Position numbers and translations under genes: made by a program. 64,000 bases of DNA from JASHPR01 sp963833885 (lineage in GTDB: Bacteria > Actinomycetota > Actinomycetes > Streptosporangiales > Streptosporangiaceae). Shown here piece after piece: positions 60,956 through 64,000 of this stretch; position 1 is the stretch's first letter, and each line of letters begins with the position of its first letter. The DNA lies in assembly GCA_963833885.1 (NCBI GenBank), contig CAWHZU010000014.1, positions 120,249 to 184,248 on the forward strand, read 5' to 3'. Under the pieces are notes generated by a model, which ran no database searches, was not told the DNA's origin, and saw only the letters and a program-made list of their open reading frames with translations.

Positions 60956-61354
60956 CAGCAGTGGTTCGGGCGGACAACGATACTGGTCCAGTACTGGCGG
61001 GACTTCGATTCCCTGGACCGGTTCGCCAAGGATCGAGACCTACCGCACCTGGAGCCGTGGCGGCGGTTCAACTGCGCGGTCAGGGCGTCAGGCGACGTTG
61101 GGATCTGGCACGAGACGTTCAAGATCCGGGCCGGCGAGTACGAGGCCGTCTACGGCAATATGCCGATCTTCGGCCTAGCGGCAGCTGCCAGGCACTTGCC
61201 CACCGCCCAGAAGGCCAACACTGCAGCCGCCCAGATTGGCAAGCCCACAGCGCAACAGACGAGCCGGCTGTCGAGCCATACTGAAGCCGGCGGGGCACTG
61301 AACGCCGTTCGCCCCGGGGGTCACACACTTCGGGAGATGCCGATCCAGGCATAG
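60956..61354 (+). pseudogene. DUF4188 protein remnant
   Basis: The frame contains QQWFGRTTILVQYWRDFDSL, DRFAKDRDLPHLEPWRRFNC and SGDVGIWHETFKIRAGEYEA, then VYGNMPIFGL, the C-terminal two-thirds of DUF4188 (a monooxygenase-like dimeric alpha-beta-barrel relative). The family's N-terminal about 60 residues are missing and what lies upstream (60756-60955) has no similarity in any frame. No start codon fits. Confidence 0.65.
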
Positions 61355-61363
61355 CATCAGGGC

Positions 61364-61615
61364 GTGCCTGACGACGGAACGGACTCGCGACGTTGGTCAT
61401 GGCTCCGGCCAGTCCGAATATCGCGGGCGGCCCAGCAGGAAGCGGATCGCCGGACTGGTGAACAGCTCGTCGCCCTCCTGGACGAGCAGGGGCGGGCCGA
61501 AATCGAAGACCTGCTGGCAGCCGGAAAGTCCATACCTGCGGTGCGTCGCGTCCGGGAGCTTACGGGGCTGCGCCTTATCGATGCCAAGCGGTTGGTCGAG
61601 TCGCTCCAGATTTGA
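61364..61615 (+). CDS. Small protein with ribosomal L7/L12 C-terminal-like domain
   Basis: 83 residues from the GTG at 61364, 9 bp after the DUF4188 remnant. Residues about 45-83 (EIEDLLAAGKSIPAVRRVRE, LTGLRLIDAKRLVESLQI) match the C-terminal fold of L7/L12 (I-x-V-V-R/E-x-T-G-L-G-L-K-E-A-K-x-L-V-E). The N-terminal half is polar. Actinobacteria often have such stand-alone copies. They are probably not ribosomal and their role is unknown. Confidence 0.72.
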   Translation: MPDDGTDSRRWSWLRPVRISRAAQQEADRRTGEQLVALLDEQGRAEIEDLLAAGKSIPAVRRVRELTGLRLIDAKRLVESLQI

Positions 61616-61642
61616 GTTCGCCTGCCCTGATGCTCTCTTATT

Positions 61643-61674
61643 GTTGTCAAGCCAGTTCTGTGGTGCTTGGCAAC
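61643..61674 (+). terminator. Hairpin after the L7/L12-like gene
   Basis: GTTGTCAAGC and GCTTGGCAAC pair over 10 positions (one G-T wobble) across a 12-nt loop, 28 bp after the stop at 61615. A plausible terminator. Confidence 0.45.
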
Positions 61675-61795
61675 TAGGCAGCGAGAGTTGGCAGGACAGG
61701 CAGCATCTCCTGTAGCCCGCGCCCTGATGTGCGCGGCGGTATCCTATCCAGCCGCAGCGGGGATCAGCCCAAACAACCGGAACAGGACAGTTGCC

Positions 61796-62557
61796 ATGGG
61801 GTTGCAGCATGACGAGGTGCTCCGCGCATCCGCCGCCTGGACCTCTGTGTGGTTCCCGGCGCATGCTGGGCACGCTGACCTGGGCTGGCTGGAGTATTAC
61901 CTCGTGGACGGCGTGGGCACTGTCATGCAGGTCAGGCCCGGAGCAATGACCGCTCAGGAGCTTGTCCCCAGGGTGATCGCAGAGCTACGCGATCAGCGGG
62001 CAGCTGAGGTGCAGTGGCTCGTCGGCCCTCAGTATCTGCCTGCTGGCGTAGGGGAAGTGCTCCGTGCCATGGGCGCAAGCGTCCTTGAGACCGTCGACAT
62101 ATGCGCGCACCCTGTCGATCGCGGGCTAAGTTCCGGCTCCCTCCCGCCGGGCACTAAGACTGAGCCGGTGCGGACGAGAGCCGATACTGCCCTGTACGAA
62201 CGGGTCAGTGCGCTGGCCTGGGGGTATCCACGCCCGTCAGAGCAAGACATTGACCGGACATTCGACGGCCAGACGGAAGGCATGTTCGTCGGGTACTGGC
62301 AGCAGACGCCTGCTGGAGCAGGCGGTTACGGGCTCGCAGGAGACGTCGCCAGATTCTGGGGAACCGCAGTCATACCAAGGTTCCGCGGCCGGGGCGTATA
62401 CCGCGCACTGGTGCATACCCGCACGATCCATGCCAGAGACCGAGGAGCCCGGTTCGCCCTTGTCCATGCCAGGCCGACCTCCTCGCCAATCCTCCAGCGA
62501 CTCGGATTCGCGGTTTACGGACACCAGATACTTTGGTCGATCCGTACCGATAGCTGA
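61796..62557 (+). CDS. GNAT-family acetyltransferase
   Basis: 253 residues from the ATG at 61796. The C-terminal GNAT domain carries VARFWGTAVIPRFRGRGVYR (motif A, R-x-x-G-R-G) and ALVHTRTIHARDRGARFALV, with LQRLGFAVYGHQILWSI at the end. The N-terminal half may be a second, inactive GNAT-like fold (EYYLVDGVGTVMQVRPGAMT, VPRVIAELRDQRAAEVQWLV). The substrate is unknown. The IS110 element begins within about 20 bp of its stop. Confidence 0.82.
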   Translation: MGLQHDEVLRASAAWTSVWFPAHAGHADLGWLEYYLVDGVGTVMQVRPGAMTAQELVPRVIAELRDQRAAEVQWLVGPQYLPAGVGEVLRAMGASVLETVDICAHPVDRGLSSGSLPPGTKTEPVRTRADTALYERVSALAWGYPRPSEQDIDRTFDGQTEGMFVGYWQQTPAGAGGYGLAGDVARFWGTAVIPRFRGRGVYRALVHTRTIHARDRGARFALVHARPTSSPILQRLGFAVYGHQILWSIRTDS

Positions 62558-62578
62558 TGTCCTGCGGTCTTGTTTCTC

Positions 62579-63628
62579 TTACGCGCCCTGCAGGGTGAGC
62601 GTGTCCGCGAGCAGGTGCGGGAAGACCTCGCGGGCGATATAACGCTTGAGGCACCGCATGATCTCAGTCTTGGTCTTGCCTTCGGCGGTGCGGCGGGCGA
62701 CGTAGTCCTTGGTCGGCTGGTGGCAGCCCATGCGGACTAGGGCGATGCGCCACAGGGCGCTGTTGGCCTGCCGATCGCCGCCGCGGTGCAACCGGTGCCG
62801 GTCGGTACGCCCGGACGAAACCGGGATCGGGGCAGCGCCGCACAGCCGGGCGAAGGACGCCTCCGAGCGCAGGCGTTCCCGGTTGTCCCCGGCGGTGACC
62901 AGCAGCTGCCCAGCGGTCTCCACCCCGACCCCTGGCAGGGCGAGCAGCGCGGGCGCGACGGCGGTGACGAGCGGGGTGAGCTGCGTGTCGAGGTCGTCGA
63001 TCTCGGCCTGCAGCGCCTGCCAGCGCCGAGCCAACGCCCGCAGCGCTGTCTTGACCGCCGAAGCCGGGTCGGCTACCGGGCCGGGACGCAGGGCAGCGCA
63101 AGCACGGATCCGCTGCTTGGACGCGAGCTTGCGCAGCGGGGCCCGGACCGGCTCGGGCGCGGTGAGGATAAGCGCGTCGATCTGCGCACCGGCTTGAATA
63201 CGGGCCTTCATCGCACCCCGCCGGGCAACGCGCAAGACCCGAATCATCTCGACCTGCGCATCCCGTGACTTCGGAGTGCCGGAGGCGCGTCCGGACTGGA
63301 CAGCCCGGGCGGCGGACTCAGCGTCCAGGGGATCGGACTTGCCGTTACGGCGGCGCCCTGCCCGGTCGGGGCGGTCGACCTCGATCACCGTCAGCCCGTA
63401 GTCGGCCAGAAACCGCAACAGCCCCGCACCGAAACTGCCGGTGCCCTCCATGCCCACCTTGTCGACCTCGCCGAACGACTCAGCCCACGTCGCCAGCCGG
63501 GCATAGCCACGGGTCGTGGCCGGGAAGCTCCTGGTCTCCAGCAGGCGGCCCGCCGGGCCAAGTACCGCCGCCACATGCACGTCGGTATGAGTGTCCACGC
63601 CCACCGTCACCAACATCTCGCTGTCCAC
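62579..63628 (-). CDS. IS110-family transposase (DEDD recombinase)
   Basis: 349 residues from the GTG at 63628, chosen because AAGGAG lies 4 nt upstream. An ATG at 63616 is the alternative. The N-terminal RuvC-like DEDD domain begins LVTVGVDTHTDVHVAAVLGP, with MEGTGSFGAGLLRFLADYGL, VIEVDRPDRAGRRRNGKSDP and LDAESAARA. The C-terminal Tnp20/HhH domain includes LLALPGVGVETAGQLLVTAG, FARLCGAAPIPVSSGRTDRH and LHRGGDRQANSALWRIALVR, whose Ser is the nucleophile candidate. The frame is intact, so the element may be active. Confidence 0.92.
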   Translation of the reverse strand: MDSEMLVTVGVDTHTDVHVAAVLGPAGRLLETRSFPATTRGYARLATWAESFGEVDKVGMEGTGSFGAGLLRFLADYGLTVIEVDRPDRAGRRRNGKSDPLDAESAARAVQSGRASGTPKSRDAQVEMIRVLRVARRGAMKARIQAGAQIDALILTAPEPVRAPLRKLASKQRIRACAALRPGPVADPASAVKTALRALARRWQALQAEIDDLDTQLTPLVTAVAPALLALPGVGVETAGQLLVTAGDNRERLRSEASFARLCGAAPIPVSSGRTDRHRLHRGGDRQANSALWRIALVRMGCHQPTKDYVARRTAEGKTKTEIMRCLKRYIAREVFPHLLADTLTLQGA

Positions 63629-63898
63629 GAGACTCCTTCGCTGCTCGTCAAAGCCCAACAGAGAGTTGACCGGTATGACGGCAACGACGGACAGCACAGG
63701 GACGGGGGACGCACCCAGGCTCTTATCAGGTCACCACGCCACGCCCACCGGGCACAGCGGTGATCCCGGGCCGGGCCGGACGACGGATCAGATTCAAGGC
63801 ACCCAGCCGGTGACAACTAGAGTCAGCCCAGCCAACCCGGAACCACCGTCTAACAGAATCCCTGTGACAACTTTCCCCACGTGTTTAAGGGCACGCCT
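63629..63898 (-). ncRNA. Candidate bridge RNA region of the IS110 element
   Basis: IS110 elements encode a bridge RNA in the non-coding end beside the transposase 5' end. Here about 270 bp upstream of the transposase on its strand carry no gene. A direct repeat GTGACAACT occurs at 63810-63818 and 63864-63872, and the stretch 63747-63780 has complementary G/C blocks (CCGGG/CCCGG) able to form stems. The precise RNA and its target and donor loops cannot be drawn from one copy. Confidence 0.45.
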
Positions 63899-64000
63899 CG
63901 GCCCCCGAGGACGGTGCGCACTACGACGCGATGACTGTGACGAATTCGGCTGCGCCGCAGCACGGGACCCTCCATATTGATGACGACGGCAGCGCAGCTT
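63899..64000 (+). CDS. Partial Ig-like/cadherin-like repeat frame at the right edge
   Basis: After a TAA the frame reads GHASAPEDGAHYDAMTVTNS, AAPQHGTLHIDDDGSAA and runs off the edge. The pattern T-V-T-x-x-x-x-P-x-H-G-T-L-x-I-x-x-D-G-S is the signature of tandem Ig-like (Big_9/tandem-95) repeats of large surface proteins. The IS110 element may have interrupted or adjoined that gene. An ATG at 63931 could also be a start, but the repeat begins before it. Confidence 0.35.

Larger units (their letters stand above)
62558..63898. mobile_element. IS110-family insertion element (approximate limits)
   Basis: The element holds one transposase gene and a long non-coding leader. The IS110 family lacks terminal inverted repeats, so the ends cannot be fixed from one copy. 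The right end must lie between the GNAT stop (62557) and the transposase stop (62579). The left end probably lies between about 63872 and the point near 63899 where a different coding frame resumes. Confidence 0.6.

Noticed and set aside
1..64000. tRNA, rRNA, riboswitch or replication origin
   Set aside because: I looked for cloverleaf arms, conserved rRNA segments, known riboswitch cores and DnaA-box clusters and found none that I could support by eye.

Overview
The window is very GC-rich DNA with strong third-position GC bias. Its gene content is typical of a soil-type actinobacterium: a SigK-RskA sigma/anti-sigma pair with a fasciclin lipoprotein, a DUF1707 protein, a mycofactocin-coupled type SDR, an F420-reductase-like NADP-binding protein and many TetR regulators. 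GTG and TTG starts and apparently leaderless promoters also fit. I see no rRNA, tRNA, CRISPR array, phage genes or replication origin. This looks like an accessory chromosomal region of unrelated small transcription units, many built as a regulator diverging from the enzyme or transporter it probably controls.

Layout, left half. 1-4.7 kb: XRE-cupin regulator diverging from a methyltransferase, a broken second methyltransferase, a VOC protein and NADP-binding protein pair, and a leaderless nucleotidyltransferase/XRE toxin-antitoxin-like pair. 4.7-12.3 kb: MFS exporter, two PH-domain membrane proteins, GNAT, a large membrane patatin-like lipase, and a 5'-truncated flippase-like membrane protein. 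12.3-16.2 kb: the SigK locus (fasciclin lipoprotein and molybdopterin oxidoreductase on the minus strand, sigK-rskA on the plus strand) with two matching promoters between the arms. 16.2-26.2 kb: hypothetical, serine hydrolase, methyltransferase, TetR/SDR, a decayed DUF1989 gene, DUF3237 and SnoaL-like genes with a TetR, then TetR diverging from hemerythrin and a DHA2 exporter. 26.2-30.4 kb: gene remnants, SRPBCC protein, GNAT, class I fructose-bisphosphate aldolase.

Layout, right half. 30.4-39.2 kb: a two-component system (kinase frameshifted) diverging from an ABC ATPase/FtsX-like permease, a secreted beta-helix protein, and an ABC exporter. 39.4-47.2 kb: SDR, amidohydrolase, TetR with paired operators, a small cysteine protein, a 157-bp tandem duplication of a flavoprotein remnant, beta-carbonic anhydrase, HNH endonuclease, a TetX-like monooxygenase diverging from its TetR, and a nitroreductase. 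47.2-53.5 kb: DUF1707 and DUF998 membrane proteins, a frameshifted orphan FtsX-like permease, and an APC permease. 53.6-58.8 kb: a SnoaL-like/P450/OsmC/flavin monooxygenase operon behind an HD-GYP-like/LuxR regulator. 58.9-64 kb: TauE exporter, group II truncated haemoglobin, PspC, a DUF4188 remnant, an L7/L12-C-like small protein, GNAT, an IS110 transposon with a candidate bridge-RNA region, and the edge of an Ig-like repeat gene.

Main themes. (1) Regulation can be read directly from the DNA: inverted-repeat operators sit between several divergent pairs, and two divergent leaderless promoters share one SigK-like architecture. (2) Gene decay is dense, with about ten truncated, internally deleted or frameshifted genes; several are single-base events in GC runs that could be sequence errors. 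(3) The best candidates for something undescribed are the four-gene redox operon with its HD/LuxR regulator, the membrane-inserted patatin protein, and the IS110 non-coding end.
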